64,000 bases of DNA from assembly GCF_012939955.1 (NCBI RefSeq), contig NZ_SPMY01000029.1, positions 1 to 64,000 on the forward strand, in the 5' to 3' direction. Below, piece after piece: positions 8,781 through 17,847 of this stretch (its first letter is position 1; each line of letters starts with the position of its first letter). Below the pieces are notes generated by a model. That model was given only the letters and a program-made list of their open reading frames with translations. It did not search any database and was not told where the DNA came from. Position numbers and translations under genes: made by a program. The DNA is from Candidatus Accumulibacter phosphatis (GTDB lineage: Bacteria > Pseudomonadota > Gammaproteobacteria > Burkholderiales > Rhodocyclaceae).

Positions 8781-10268
8781 CTACCCGCCACTTGCCTGTT
8801 GCCCCGCCTTGAACTGCTCGGTCAAGGCCTGGTTGAAGGTTGCCAAACCACTGAGCACCATGCGGCTGGTCGTCGGCCCGTCCAGGTCAACTTCCATTTC
8901 GACCACCTTCGATTTGTTGGCGGCCACGCCAGCAAGATTTCCGACGGCCTGAAGTGCCACGACCGCTACGTTTTTCTGAGAGTCAAAGCCACCAACTTCC
9001 CGGAAGCGCGCAAAATTGCCGGCTACGGTGATGCCTTTGGGTGCTCGTAGGCTACCGCCATCGACGTGGCCGCTGGCGGCTACTGCTCCTGGCGGTGCGC
9101 TTACCGTCATTCCCTCGCCAGCGCCGGTGCTGGCGCCGGCGCGATTCCAGATCGACGAGCCCGAGCCGGAAGACTCCAGCGCAGCGATATTGATCGCCAC
9201 CCCGACCGCGATACCGTCGAAGCCGCTCTTGCTCCAATCTATGCGCTTGCCCATGTCACCGGCGCCCATGCCGGCGAATCCACGTTCGTGCAGCTTCATG
9301 CCAGTCGGGGTCAGTACCAGATACTTGCGCTCGGTATGTCCAAGGTCCTGTTCGACATACACCGGCGCTCCGATCGTGCTCGCCGCCTCTGTTGCCGCAT
9401 ACACGGCGCCGTTCTGCGCAGTGAAACCCGCGGCGTCCTCGAGCTTGACGCCACTGGCTGCCAGCCGTTCCTGCAGATCGGCCCAGGCCTTGTCGGTCAG
9501 GGCCTGCAAGGCAGCGATATCGACGTTGGCCACCTGATATTTGATCCGCGATTGCGTGCCGCCGTAATTCGTTCCTGGCAAGTAGCCGGCGCGAGTGCTG
9601 GCGGAAACTTCGCCAGCCACTTCAAAAAGCACCCGGAACTCACTGATATAGATGCGCTTTCCTGCGGTTTTCAGTTTTCCTTCCAGGAGATCGCTGCCAT
9701 CGAGCACGACGATCGGCTCGGCGGCGGCTGTTTCCACCGCGGCGACCGTAAACGCTTGCACCTCGCCGCCGGCCGGCCCTTCGGCAAGCGTTTTGAATTC
9801 GTCGGCGGACAGCGTTTTGCCCAAGTAACCGGGTTCATCGGGCCGACACTCCTTGGCCGTCGCCAGTTTGCCAAGAAACCCCTGGCGTTCCCTGGCTTCG
9901 GCGGCGCGCTGCTGTGCCGCGGCGTCGGGTGCCATGCTCTCTTCCACCTGCTGCTGCGCGACGACCCCGGCGACCTTGCCAACCAGACCGCCAAGTCCGC
10001 CGAATAGCCCGGAACCCTGCGCCACTGCTGCGCCAGCGACCTGCCCGCCGACGTTTGCCGCACCGCCCGCTGCCGCCTTGCCAATGCTTGGGGCATTGGT
10101 GTCGCCAGCGGCGATAAACTCAGTCATCGCCTGCTGTTGGGCAGCCAGCCCTGTGCAATCGAGCTGGGCATCACCCGGATCGACCCGCTGCAGCGGCCCG
10201 GCAGTGACCAGCGTTGGCGAACCGGCCAGGCAGGCGATCATGATTGAGTGACGAATGATGTGCTTCAT
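8781..10268 (-). CDS. Exported protein of unknown function
   Basis: The 495-residue protein starts with an apparent Sec signal peptide (basic MKHIIRHS, hydrophobic IMIACLAG, Ala cleavage region near residue 24). A Gly/Ala-rich stretch (about residues 60-105, GGAANVGGQVAGAA and GGLGGLVGKVAG) could span or insert into a membrane. The remainder is mixed alpha/beta with a repeated Gly-rich turn near residues 360-400. I recognise no family. It stands alone between a terminator on one side and a divergent hydrolase on the other. The upstream GAGGGGA supports the start. An envelope role is inferred from the signal peptide only. Confidence 0.75.
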   Translation of the reverse strand: MKHIIRHSIMIACLAGSPTLVTAGPLQRVDPGDAQLDCTGLAAQQQAMTEFIAAGDTNAPSIGKAAAGGAANVGGQVAGAAVAQGSGLFGGLGGLVGKVAGVVAQQQVEESMAPDAAAQQRAAEARERQGFLGKLATAKECRPDEPGYLGKTLSADEFKTLAEGPAGGEVQAFTVAAVETAAAEPIVVLDGSDLLEGKLKTAGKRIYISEFRVLFEVAGEVSASTRAGYLPGTNYGGTQSRIKYQVANVDIAALQALTDKAWADLQERLAASGVKLEDAAGFTAQNGAVYAATEAASTIGAPVYVEQDLGHTERKYLVLTPTGMKLHERGFAGMGAGDMGKRIDWSKSGFDGIAVGVAINIAALESSGSGSSIWNRAGASTGAGEGMTVSAPPGAVAASGHVDGGSLRAPKGITVAGNFARFREVGGFDSQKNVAVVALQAVGNLAGVAANKSKVVEMEVDLDGPTTSRMVLSGLATFNQALTEQFKAGQQASGG

Positions 10269-10550
10269 CGGATGCGTTCCCCTCGTTAAGAACTATGACA
10301 TGGAAGAAGTCTAAACGAGACCCGCCTGCGGGTGATTGGCAATTGTTCGGCGAATGAGAACAATGTCGCAAAGCGCTGCGAAGAGCTTGGCGGGCAGGCG
10401 CAGATGGAGCCGCCAAGCATGTGCAGAAAAGGTTTCAGACCGCCTTGAACGAGCGCGCACATTTGCTGCCATCGAGCGGGAGTGGTAGATTGCCGGGGCT
10501 GCAGCCTGGCTCACCTCGGCCCCTCCTTGCAAACCCTCTTCTCCTTTTTC

Positions 10551-11435
10551 ATGCCCCAGATCACCGCCAACCATCTTCAGATCGAGTACGAGTCATTCGG
10601 CACACCGTCAGCGCCGGCCATTCTGCTGATCATGGGACTCGGCGCGCAATTGAGCCGCTGGCACAAGGAATTCTGCGAAGCGCTCGTCGAGCGTGGCTTC
10701 CGTGTCCTTCGTTTCGACAACCGCGACTGCGGCCTGTCCAGCAAGTTCGACGCCGCCGGCGTTCCCGATATCGGCCAGGCGCTGCGCACGGGCACAGCAC
10801 TGAGCGTGCCTTATACGCTGACGGACATGGCCGCTGACAGCGTCGGCCTGCTCGATGCCCTGACGATCGAAAAAGCGCATATTGTCGGCGCGTCGATGGG
10901 CGGTGCAATCGCCCAGATCCTTGCCGCCCGCTATCCGCAGCGTACCCTGTCGCTAACTTGCATCATGACCACCAGCAGCAATCCGGAGCTGCCGCCGCCA
11001 ACTCGCGAAGCCTCACAAGCCCTGCTGGCCCCCCTGCCGGCGACTCGCGACAAGGAAAGCCTGGTCGAGGACGCGCTCAAACGCCAACTGGCGGTCGCCA
11101 GCCCCGATTTTCCGAGTTGTCCGCAACGCTTGCGCGAGGTCCTCGTCGACGAGCACGAGCGGGGCTTCCATCCACGCGGCGTGGCCCGTCAGCTGGCGGC
11201 TTTTCTGGCCAGTGGTGATCGCCGCCCCCTGCTGCAAACCATCAAGGCACCGACACTGGTTTTGCACGGGAGCGACGACCCACTGATTCCCGTCGCCTGT
11301 GGTCACGATGTGGCCGCACACATCCCGGGGGCAAGAATGCAGGTCATCGAAGGAATGGCACATGACCTGCCGCTGGCCTTGACCGAGGTGTTCGCCGATG
11401 CCATTGCGGCTATCGCGCGATCGCCGGAGCGCTGA
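10551..11435 (+). CDS. Alpha/beta hydrolase
   Basis: A roughly 294-residue alpha/beta-hydrolase fold enzyme. The nucleophile elbow is GASMGG (Ser near residue 113), preceded by the oxyanion region LIMGLGAQLSRW. The acid is in HGSDDPLIP, and the catalytic His in EGMAHDLP near the C-terminus. The proteins most like it are annotated as alpha/beta hydrolases or aclacinomycin methylesterase-like proteins; substrate is unknown. I start at the ATG at 10551 (MPQITANHLQIEYES) because the upstream in-frame extension is not conserved-looking, although no clear ribosome site is visible. It is an isolated gene. Confidence 0.85.
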   Translation: MPQITANHLQIEYESFGTPSAPAILLIMGLGAQLSRWHKEFCEALVERGFRVLRFDNRDCGLSSKFDAAGVPDIGQALRTGTALSVPYTLTDMAADSVGLLDALTIEKAHIVGASMGGAIAQILAARYPQRTLSLTCIMTTSSNPELPPPTREASQALLAPLPATRDKESLVEDALKRQLAVASPDFPSCPQRLREVLVDEHERGFHPRGVARQLAAFLASGDRRPLLQTIKAPTLVLHGSDDPLIPVACGHDVAAHIPGARMQVIEGMAHDLPLALTEVFADAIAAIARSPER

Positions 11436-11584
11436 ACGCTGCCGACGCTGAGCATTCTCTGGCAGGCCGCGAACACGGATCGCCGCCACCTGTCGGCGCG
11501 GCTTTGCCGCTTGCGCTTGCGCGTGCCCCGGCATCGGCTGACTGGTCTACCTGCTCGTCCGCCAGCCTGTATTTGTCGACGCTC

Positions 11585-13033
11585 ATGAATCCTGCCTTCG
11601 TCCCCGAGGCGCTGGTTTTCGTCGATCTGGAAACGAGCGGCGCCAATTTCGCGAATGACCGGATCATCGAAGTCGGCCTGGTCGAAGTGGACAGCGAAGG
11701 TGCGCGTGAATGGAGCGTGCTGGTCAATCCGGAGGCTCCCGTTTCTTCCTTCATTACCGGTCTCACCGGCATCGACGACGCGATGCTCAGCTCGGCGCCG
11801 ACTTTCGCGCAACTCGCACCGTCCTTGCTCGAGAGGCTGCGCGGCAGACTGCTCATCGCGCACAATGCGCGCTTCGATTACGGTTTCCTGAGGTGCGAAT
11901 TCAAGCGACTCGGGATCGAGTTCCGGGCGCCGACGCTATGCACGGTCAAGCTCTCACGCAAGCTGTTCCCGCAGCACCACCGGCACAATCTGGACACCCT
12001 GGTCACACGCCATGGGCTGGCGGTGGCGGGCTCGCGCCACCGGGCGCTGGCCGATGCTCGCCTGCTCTGGGATTTGTGGCGCTGCTGGCACGAACAACTG
12101 CCGGTCGAAACGATTCGCAGCGTGGTCGCCAACCTCGTTGGCCGTCCCGAACTGCCGGCACAGATCGATCCCGCACTGATCGACGATCTGCCCGAGGCTG
12201 CCGGCGCTTACGCGTTTTACGGCGAAGACGGTCGCCTGCTGTTACTGCGCCGGGCGAGCAATCTTCGCCAGCAGGTATTGGCGCATTTCACTGCCGCCAA
12301 GCGCGAAACGCCGCTGCTGCGCGATCTCCGGCGTGTCGACTGGCGCGAAGCAGCCGGCGAGTTGGGCGCTCGCCTGCGCGAAATCGAATTGTCCCGTTGC
12401 GCAGCCGAGAGCGGGCCCCAGGCGGGGCTACGCGAGCCTGGCGGCAGCAACGCCGGCGCGGCGGCCAGGGGGCTTTGCTCCTGGCAACTTCAGGCACGGC
12501 AAAACGGTCACCTACGCCCGGAACTGGTCTTCGCCGAGGACCTCGACTTTGCCATCGCCGATGATTTGTTCGGAATCTACCCCAGTCATCGCGAGGCTAC
12601 GCGCAGCTTGCGAAAACTCGCCGACGCACAGCGTCTGTGTTACAAGCTGCTCGGCCTTGATGACAGTAGCAAGCCCGGAGCCTGCGCCGCTTATCGACAG
12701 AAAAGCTGCCGCGGCGTCTGCATTGGCAAGGAAACGGTCGCCCTGCACTGCGCCCGAGTACTGACTGCCCTGGCCAAATTCAAGGTCAAGCCCTGGCCTT
12801 ACAAGGGGCCGCTGCTGCTACTGGAGCGCGACGAATTCGGAATGCGCGAAGAGTTCCACCTGGTAGACCGGTGGCGTCTGGTGGCCACCTTGCACAACGA
12901 AGAGGCGCTGCAGGCGCGGCTGGCGGATGGGCCGACCGGCCAGGCTTTCGATCCCGACACCTACCGCGTCATTGGTCGCTTCCTGCAGGCCGGCAAGATC
13001 GGCCTCCGTCCCCTGCCCCCGTTCTCACTTTGA
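11585..13033 (+). CDS. DnaQ-like 3'-5' exonuclease fused to a UvrC/Cho-like GIY-YIG region
   Basis: The 482-residue protein has a DEDDh exonuclease at residues 10-175: FVDLETSG (ExoI), HNARFDYGFL (ExoII) and HRALADARLLWDLW (ExoIII). A second module follows from about residue 195 that resembles the N-terminal GIY-YIG region of UvrC/Cho: LPEAAGAYAFYGEDGRLLLLRRASNLRQQVLAHF is cut here to motif level as AGAYAFYG with YG-x10-RRASNLRQQV. The expected catalytic residues look degenerate. A Cys-containing segment (CRGVCIG) follows. Such fusions are annotated as Pol III epsilon-like or excinuclease-like nucleases, and a DNA-repair role is inferred. Start is MNPAFVPEAL. The 3' end overlaps the convergent ankyrin gene by 9 bases. 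Confidence 0.85.
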   Translation: MNPAFVPEALVFVDLETSGANFANDRIIEVGLVEVDSEGAREWSVLVNPEAPVSSFITGLTGIDDAMLSSAPTFAQLAPSLLERLRGRLLIAHNARFDYGFLRCEFKRLGIEFRAPTLCTVKLSRKLFPQHHRHNLDTLVTRHGLAVAGSRHRALADARLLWDLWRCWHEQLPVETIRSVVANLVGRPELPAQIDPALIDDLPEAAGAYAFYGEDGRLLLLRRASNLRQQVLAHFTAAKRETPLLRDLRRVDWREAAGELGARLREIELSRCAAESGPQAGLREPGGSNAGAAARGLCSWQLQARQNGHLRPELVFAEDLDFAIADDLFGIYPSHREATRSLRKLADAQRLCYKLLGLDDSSKPGACAAYRQKSCRGVCIGKETVALHCARVLTALAKFKVKPWPYKGPLLLLERDEFGMREEFHLVDRWRLVATLHNEEALQARLADGPTGQAFDPDTYRVIGRFLQAGKIGLRPLPPFSL

Positions 13034-13774
13034 CGGCTCGGTCTCGGCCTCGGTATCAATGAGTTCGGTCTCAAGCTCAGCCGCGGCCGCCTGCTCCCTT
13101 GCCTCCCTCGCCTGGTCCCTTGCCTTCCTTGCCTGCTCCCTTGCCTCCCTTGTCTGCGCACTTGCCTGGCGCAGGATATCGGCGATATTGGTATTCCCGG
13201 TCTGCCGCGCCCAGTCCTCCGCCGTCGCACCCCGATCGTTGGCAATGCTCGCATCGGCCTTGTTCTGGAGCAGCAATTCGACGATTTTCAGGTGTCCAAA
13301 GCGGGCGGCAAAGAACAGCGCTGTCGAACCGTTCTCGGTCGTCGCATCGATGTCGGCACTCCTCGTGATCAGGTATTCGACGACCGTCGTGTGGCCATTG
13401 AAAGCTGCGTAGATCAGGGGCGGCCAACCGTAGAGGTTGACGTCTGCACCGGCTTCGACGAGACGCTTGACGATCGGCAGACTACCCTTGAAGGCGGCGA
13501 TGCTGAGCGCCGTCTCGCGGTTGCGATTGCGCGTGTTCAGGCGTGCGTGGCGCTTTAGCAGCTGCTCCAGAAAATCGCCGTTGTCGCGCTGCACGGCCTG
13601 CATCAGCAAGGTGTTGCCGGCCGCGTCCACCGCGTTGATGTCCATCCCCTGGTCGACCAACTTGACGGCCCACGCGGTATTGCCGGAGATCAGCGCCTCC
13701 TCCATATCTTCATGAGCACCGGCTGTGGCGAGGCTTGGCAGCAGCAGGGCGAAGAGCAGAGCAACTGTTTTCAT
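13025..13774 (-). CDS. Exported ankyrin-repeat protein
   Basis: The 249-residue protein has an N-terminal signal peptide (MKTVALLFALLLPSLATAGA) and then about five ankyrin repeats (residues 25-200), with typical turns such as DAAGNTLLMQAV, YGWPPLIYAAFNGH, ENGSTALFFAARFGH and DRGATAEDWARQ. The tail (205-249) is a highly charged helix built from a REQARKARDQA pattern, then an acidic end. It probably acts in the periplasm as a protein-binding scaffold; the partner is unknown. Its ATG overlaps the tatD stop (ATGA), so it is the last gene of the mltG-tmk-holB-pilZ-tatD operon. Confidence 0.88.
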   Translation of the reverse strand: MKTVALLFALLLPSLATAGAHEDMEEALISGNTAWAVKLVDQGMDINAVDAAGNTLLMQAVQRDNGDFLEQLLKRHARLNTRNRNRETALSIAAFKGSLPIVKRLVEAGADVNLYGWPPLIYAAFNGHTTVVEYLITRSADIDATTENGSTALFFAARFGHLKIVELLLQNKADASIANDRGATAEDWARQTGNTNIADILRQASAQTREAREQARKARDQAREAREQAAAAELETELIDTEAETEPSK

Positions 13775-14553
13775 TGGGAAAGTTTTGAACGGGCTTCTGG
13801 GAACAGGCGGAAGAAGTTCTCCGTCGTGGCGTCAACAAGGTCCTGGTAAGTCAGGCCACGCAGGCGCGCGACTTCTTCGGCGACGTGCTTCACGTAGCCA
13901 GGCTGGTTGGTCTTGCCGCGATGGGGAACCGGGGAAAGATAAGGCGAATCAGTTTCAACCAAGAGACGGTCGAGCGGAACACGCTGCGCCACGTCGCGCA
14001 CGATTTCGGCCTTCTTGAAGGTAACGATGCCGGACATCGAAATGTAGAAGCCCTGTTCGAGCGCTTGCTCGGCGACCTGCCAGCTCTCGGTGAAGCAGTG
14101 CATCACGCCGCCGGCCGCGGCAGCCCCCTCCTCCTGCATCAGCCGCAGCGTGTCGGTAGCCGCTTCGCGCGTGTGAATCACCAGGGGTTTCTGCGCTTCC
14201 CGGGCGGCGCGGATGTGGGTGCGGAAGCGTTCGCGTTGCCACTCCGGTGCATCCTTGTGCCAGTAGTAATCCAGACCCGTCTCGCCAATGGCGATGACTC
14301 GCGGATGACGAGCCAGCTCGACCAGGTCGCCGACCGAGGGTTCGCGTCCGCCGGTGGCCTCGGGATGAACGCCAACCGAAGCCAGGATCGCCGGCCAGCG
14401 TTCGGCCAGCGCCAGCACCCGGTCGAGGTCTTCCAGCGTAACCCCGATGCACACCGCGCAGGCGACCTCGTTGTCCTTCATCAAAGCGAGGATTGGGGCA
14501 ATTCTTTCGGAGAGATCCGGAAAGTCGAGATGGCAGTGCGAGTCGATCAGCAT
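13771..14553 (-). CDS. TatD-family metal-dependent deoxyribonuclease
   Basis: A 260-residue TIM-barrel hydrolase of the YcfH/TatD family, which removes nucleotides from DNA ends using divalent metals. Metal ligands are visible: DSHCHLD at the N-terminus, the Glu in AIGETGLDYYW, the His in LVIHTREA and VMHCFTE, and the Asp in VETDSPYL. E. coli YcfH has the same neighbour order behind holB. It overlaps the ankyrin gene by 4 bases downstream and follows pilZ closely. Family assignment is secure; the physiological substrate is not. Confidence 0.93.
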   Translation of the reverse strand: MLIDSHCHLDFPDLSERIAPILALMKDNEVACAVCIGVTLEDLDRVLALAERWPAILASVGVHPEATGGREPSVGDLVELARHPRVIAIGETGLDYYWHKDAPEWQRERFRTHIRAAREAQKPLVIHTREAATDTLRLMQEEGAAAAGGVMHCFTESWQVAEQALEQGFYISMSGIVTFKKAEIVRDVAQRVPLDRLLVETDSPYLSPVPHRGKTNQPGYVKHVAEEVARLRGLTYQDLVDATTENFFRLFPEARSKLSQ

Positions 14554-14576
14554 CGGTGTTCTTCGGCGGGGCTCGC

Positions 14577-14957
14577 TCAGATGGTATGCGTCGGGCGGCC
14601 GGACTGCATCACGCCACCGAGAAGGCCTTCGATGCGCCTCTTGGCTTCGAGCCCGCCTTCGTCGTTGTTGAAGTGCACACCGATGCCTTGCGCCTTGTTG
14701 TTCTGGGCACCGACCGGGGTAATCCAGACCACCGTACCGGCAATCGGCAACTTGGCCGGGTCGTCGATCAGCGACAACAACATGAACACCTCGTCACCGA
14801 TGGCGTAATGGCGGGTGGTCGGAATGAAGATTCCGCCGTTGCGCAACAGGGACATATACGCCGCATACAGCGCCGATTTCGAGTTGATGTTCAGCGACAA
14901 GACGCTCGGGCGTGGTGAGTTGGCGGCGGCTTGCTTGCGACTGTCTGCTTCTGCCAT
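14577..14957 (-). CDS. pilZ: PilZ-domain protein (type IV pilus biogenesis PilZ-like)
   Basis: The 126-residue protein contains a PilZ fold: SLLRNGGIFIPTTR, then GDEVFMLLSL, AGTVVWITP and GIGVHFNND. The RxxxR and DxSxxG c-di-GMP binding motifs are missing, as in the pilus-assembly PilZ that sits between holB and tatD in Pseudomonas and many betaproteobacteria and does not bind the nucleotide. Residues 1-15 are an extra polar leader. It is the fourth gene of the operon, with only 15 bases to holB. Confidence 0.9.
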   Translation of the reverse strand: MAEADSRKQAAANSPRPSVLSLNINSKSALYAAYMSLLRNGGIFIPTTRHYAIGDEVFMLLSLIDDPAKLPIAGTVVWITPVGAQNNKAQGIGVHFNNDEGGLEAKRRIEGLLGGVMQSGRPTHTI

Positions 14958-14972
14958 ATCCCCTCGGGAGGT

Positions 14973-16004
14973 TCAGAAAAGCCGTATGTAGTTCAGGAAA
15001 AACTCTTCGAGAAACAGGCGGCTATTCACGGGTTGCTCGCACTGGGCCTTGTATTGTATCGTCTTTCGATTGAATGCCAAGAGCTTGCGGGTGTCGGTGC
15101 CTTGCGCCAGACGCAGCAATTGCGGCGCGTGCGCAACAAAATAGCGCGGCGGCAAGCCCTGGCTGGCCAGGGTCAGGTCAAACAACCACTTCTGAGCCCA
15201 CTCGAGCGTACGCTTCAATGGCGCCGGACGTTTCTCCGCCTTCACCGCCTTGTCGACAATGGCCGCCGCCACCACGGCGTTGAGGCCCTTGCCATGCGCC
15301 ACCTGGCCGAGCAGCGAATCGAGCAGCACGCGTTCACCCTTGGCACTGAGTTCGAGGGCCAGCAGCGGCGAGCCAGCGGCGAGCGCCAGCCACTGCTCGC
15401 CGTCGCGGACGCCGGCATGGCGCAGCCAGGCGATCGCCCTGGCCGTTGGCGGCGGTCGCATGGGAATCGTCTGGCAACGGCTACGAATCGTCGGCAGCAA
15501 GCGATGAGGCTCGCTTGAAACCAATATAAACAAGGTACCTGCAATCGGTTCTTCGAGTGCTTTAAGAATGGCATTGGCCGTCGGTCGATTCATGGCTTCG
15601 GCGGGGTTGAGCAAAACTACGCGCGCGCCATGGCGGTGGGTGCCAACATGCAGGAAGTCATCGAGCGCGCGCACCTGATCGATGGTGATCTGCTGACTGG
15701 CTTTCTTCCTGCCTGCCGCGTCGCCCGCAGCGGCCTCGGCCTCCTCGCCTTCGGCGAGCGCGCCTGGCTGTAGCAGGCGTAGATCCGGATGGTTGCCCTG
15801 CGCCAGCCAGCCGCAAGCCAGGCAACGGCCGCAAGCACTGCCCGACTCGGTGCGCGCTTCGCAGAGCAGCGACGCGGCAAAGCTGCGCGCCAACTCAAAT
15901 TTGCCGATCCCGCGCTGGCCGGCAATCAGCAGCGCGTGCGGCAACTGAGCGCGTCGCTCACAAAGTTGCTGCCAGCTCTGGCTGTGCATTTCAATTATGT
16001 TCAT
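14973..16004 (-). CDS. holB: DNA polymerase III subunit delta'
   Basis: This is a component of the clamp-loader complex that loads the sliding clamp at replication forks. The AAA+ module starts [17 protein letters not shown]; the P-loop is modified, as expected for delta', which does not hydrolyse ATP. Four zinc-binding Cys lie in [33 protein letters not shown] and the arginine region [11 protein letters not shown] follow. 343 residues is the normal length. It overlaps tmk upstream (ATGA, 4 bases). Confidence 0.92.
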   Translation of the reverse strand: MNIIEMHSQSWQQLCERRAQLPHALLIAGQRGIGKFELARSFAASLLCEARTESGSACGRCLACGWLAQGNHPDLRLLQPGALAEGEEAEAAAGDAAGRKKASQQITIDQVRALDDFLHVGTHRHGARVVLLNPAEAMNRPTANAILKALEEPIAGTLFILVSSEPHRLLPTIRSRCQTIPMRPPPTARAIAWLRHAGVRDGEQWLALAAGSPLLALELSAKGERVLLDSLLGQVAHGKGLNAVVAAAIVDKAVKAEKRPAPLKRTLEWAQKWLFDLTLASQGLPPRYFVAHAPQLLRLAQGTDTRKLLAFNRKTIQYKAQCEQPVNSRLFLEEFFLNYIRLF

Positions 16005-16642
16005 AAACAGTACTTTATCAGAGCTTCTTGAATCAGAATCTTGATTTTCTCTGACGCCTGGTTGGCGTCGATACAGCGTATTCTTTGCGCTGCTGCCGTC
16101 GCACGCTCAAGGTAGGCGAGGCGCACACGTTCATGAAACTCGGCGCGCTCCTGTTCGAAGCGGTCGAGGTCGCGCCCTTGAGCGGCGATGCGCTGGCTGG
16201 CGATCGACGACGGCAAATCGAAGAGTAGCGTCAGATCCGGTTGCAGCTGACCGTGGACCCAGTTTTCCAGTTGTGCAAACTTCGTCTTGTCGAGACCGCG
16301 TCCACCGCTCTGGTAAGCGTAGGTGGCGTCGCTGAAGCGGTCGCAGATGACCCAGTCGCCGCACGCCAGAGCCGGTTCGATGACCCGTTCGAGGTGTTCG
16401 CGGCGGGCAGCGAACATCAGCAGCGCTTCGGTCTCGACATGCATCGCTTCGTGCAACAGTAGTTCGCGAAGCCTTTCGCCAAGCGCGGTGCCGCCGGGCT
16501 CACGGGTGGTCAGCACGTTCAGTCCACGGCCGCGAACCAGTGCCGCCGCGCCGGCAATATGACTGCTCTTGCCGGCACCGTCGATACCTTCGAAAGTGAT
16601 GAACTTGCCGCGCGGTCGGCGCTCGCTCTGACTCGCACTCAC
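16001..16642 (-). CDS. tmk: Thymidylate kinase
   Basis: It phosphorylates dTMP to dTDP for DNA synthesis. P-loop [12 protein letters not shown] near residue 17, the DRx-type motif [17 protein letters not shown] and the dTMP-binding REPGGT are present. Length (213) is typical. The start is a GTG overlapping the mltG stop (GTGA), which shows translational coupling. The stop overlaps the holB start. The order mltG-tmk-holB is widely conserved in proteobacteria. Confidence 0.95.
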   Translation of the reverse strand: MSASQSERRPRGKFITFEGIDGAGKSSHIAGAAALVRGRGLNVLTTREPGGTALGERLRELLLHEAMHVETEALLMFAARREHLERVIEPALACGDWVICDRFSDATYAYQSGGRGLDKTKFAQLENWVHGQLQPDLTLLFDLPSSIASQRIAAQGRDLDRFEQERAEFHERVRLAYLERATAAAQRIRCIDANQASEKIKILIQEALIKYCL

Positions 16643-17640
16643 GGTTTGCCGCCTTTTTGAAAGCGCCTGACGGCGCGATTGTGTTCGTCGACAGTAGGTG
16701 AAAACTGGCTACTGCCATCGCCACGTGCAACAAAATAAAGCGCCTCGGTGGACGCCGGATGCAGAGCCGCCTGCAGGGAAGCAAGCCCGGGCATGGCGAT
16801 CGGCGTCGGTGGCAGACCCGGCCGGGTATAGGTGTTGTACGGCGTGTCGGCGAGCAGGTCGCGCTTGCGCAGATTGCCGTCGAAGCCCTCGCCAATACCG
16901 TAGATCACCGTCGGGTCGGTCTGCAGCAGCATTCCCTGGCGCAGGCGATTGACGAACACCCCGGCGACCAGCGGTCGATCATCGGCGCGGCCGGTTTCCT
17001 TTTCGACGATCGAGGCCATGATCAAGGCCTGGTAGGGATCCTGATAGGGCAACTCGGGCGCCCTCGCCTGCCAGGCGTGCTCCAGATGCTGCTGCATCGA
17101 ACGGTAGGCCCTGGCCAGTAGCTCGACATCGCTGCTGCGCTTGGCAAAAAAATAGGTATCCGGAAAGAAAAGGCCTTCAGCGACCGTTTCCGGCGCACCG
17201 ATCAGGCGCATGATCTCGGTCTCCGGCAAATCCTGGGTGTCGTGACGCAGATCCGGATGTGCATCGAGGCGCTCGCGCATCTGCCGGAAAGTCCATCCTT
17301 CGATGAGCGCCAGCTCCGCTTGCGTGACGTCACCGCGGGTCAGCTTCTTCAGCAGCTCCAGCGGTGTAATGCCGACAGCGATTTCGTAACTGCCGGCCTT
17401 TATCGAGGTATCGACGCGCAGCAGCTTGCCGAGAAGGCGCAGCACCCACGGGTCCAACTCGACGCCTGCCGCCGCGACCTCCCGTGCCGCGACGCGCATG
17501 CTGCTCCCGGGAACGATCGTGAACTCGATCTGCTCGCTCTTCAGAGCGACCGGCGTCAGCACCACCCAGGCGGCCGCGGCGGTCAGCAGAACGATGGCGA
17601 TGACGGCAAAAAGGAGCAGCTTGAGGAGGTGTTTGCGCAT
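16639..17640 (-). CDS. mltG: Endolytic murein transglycosylase MltG
   Basis: An inner-membrane enzyme that cleaves nascent glycan strands and helps set their length. One N-terminal membrane anchor (about residues 8-30), then a LysM-like region ([14 protein letters not shown]), then the YceG catalytic domain with the catalytic Glu in [10 protein letters not shown], the loop QTDPTVIYG and the closing [16 protein letters not shown] used the ATG at 17640 rather than the TTG three bases upstream. It is the first gene of the operon; its promoter must lie in the 200 bases shared with ygfZ. Confidence 0.94.
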   Translation of the reverse strand: MRKHLLKLLLFAVIAIVLLTAAAAWVVLTPVALKSEQIEFTIVPGSSMRVAAREVAAAGVELDPWVLRLLGKLLRVDTSIKAGSYEIAVGITPLELLKKLTRGDVTQAELALIEGWTFRQMRERLDAHPDLRHDTQDLPETEIMRLIGAPETVAEGLFFPDTYFFAKRSSDVELLARAYRSMQQHLEHAWQARAPELPYQDPYQALIMASIVEKETGRADDRPLVAGVFVNRLRQGMLLQTDPTVIYGIGEGFDGNLRKRDLLADTPYNTYTRPGLPPTPIAMPGLASLQAALHPASTEALYFVARGDGSSQFSPTVDEHNRAVRRFQKGGKP

Positions 17641-17847
17641 CAATCCGGCGCAGCGGACAGGCTGCAGGGCTGGGAGGTGAGGACGAACTTCGACTGGCCC
17701 TATAATAGCCGAAAGCCGCCTGGCTGAACTCAGCCGGCGCCGACCTGGTCAGAGTTCCTCGCAGGCTCCGGCTGATCGCGAAGACTGCTGCTGCCCTGAA
17801 GACAAGGAGCAGGCCCGCCCCGAACAATTAACGAGAACGACTTAACG

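Noticed and set aside
17701-17706. TATAAT promoter box before ygfZ
   Set aside because: A perfect -10 is present but no acceptable -35 lies 16-18 bases upstream, and no extended -10 TG, so I did not call a promoter.
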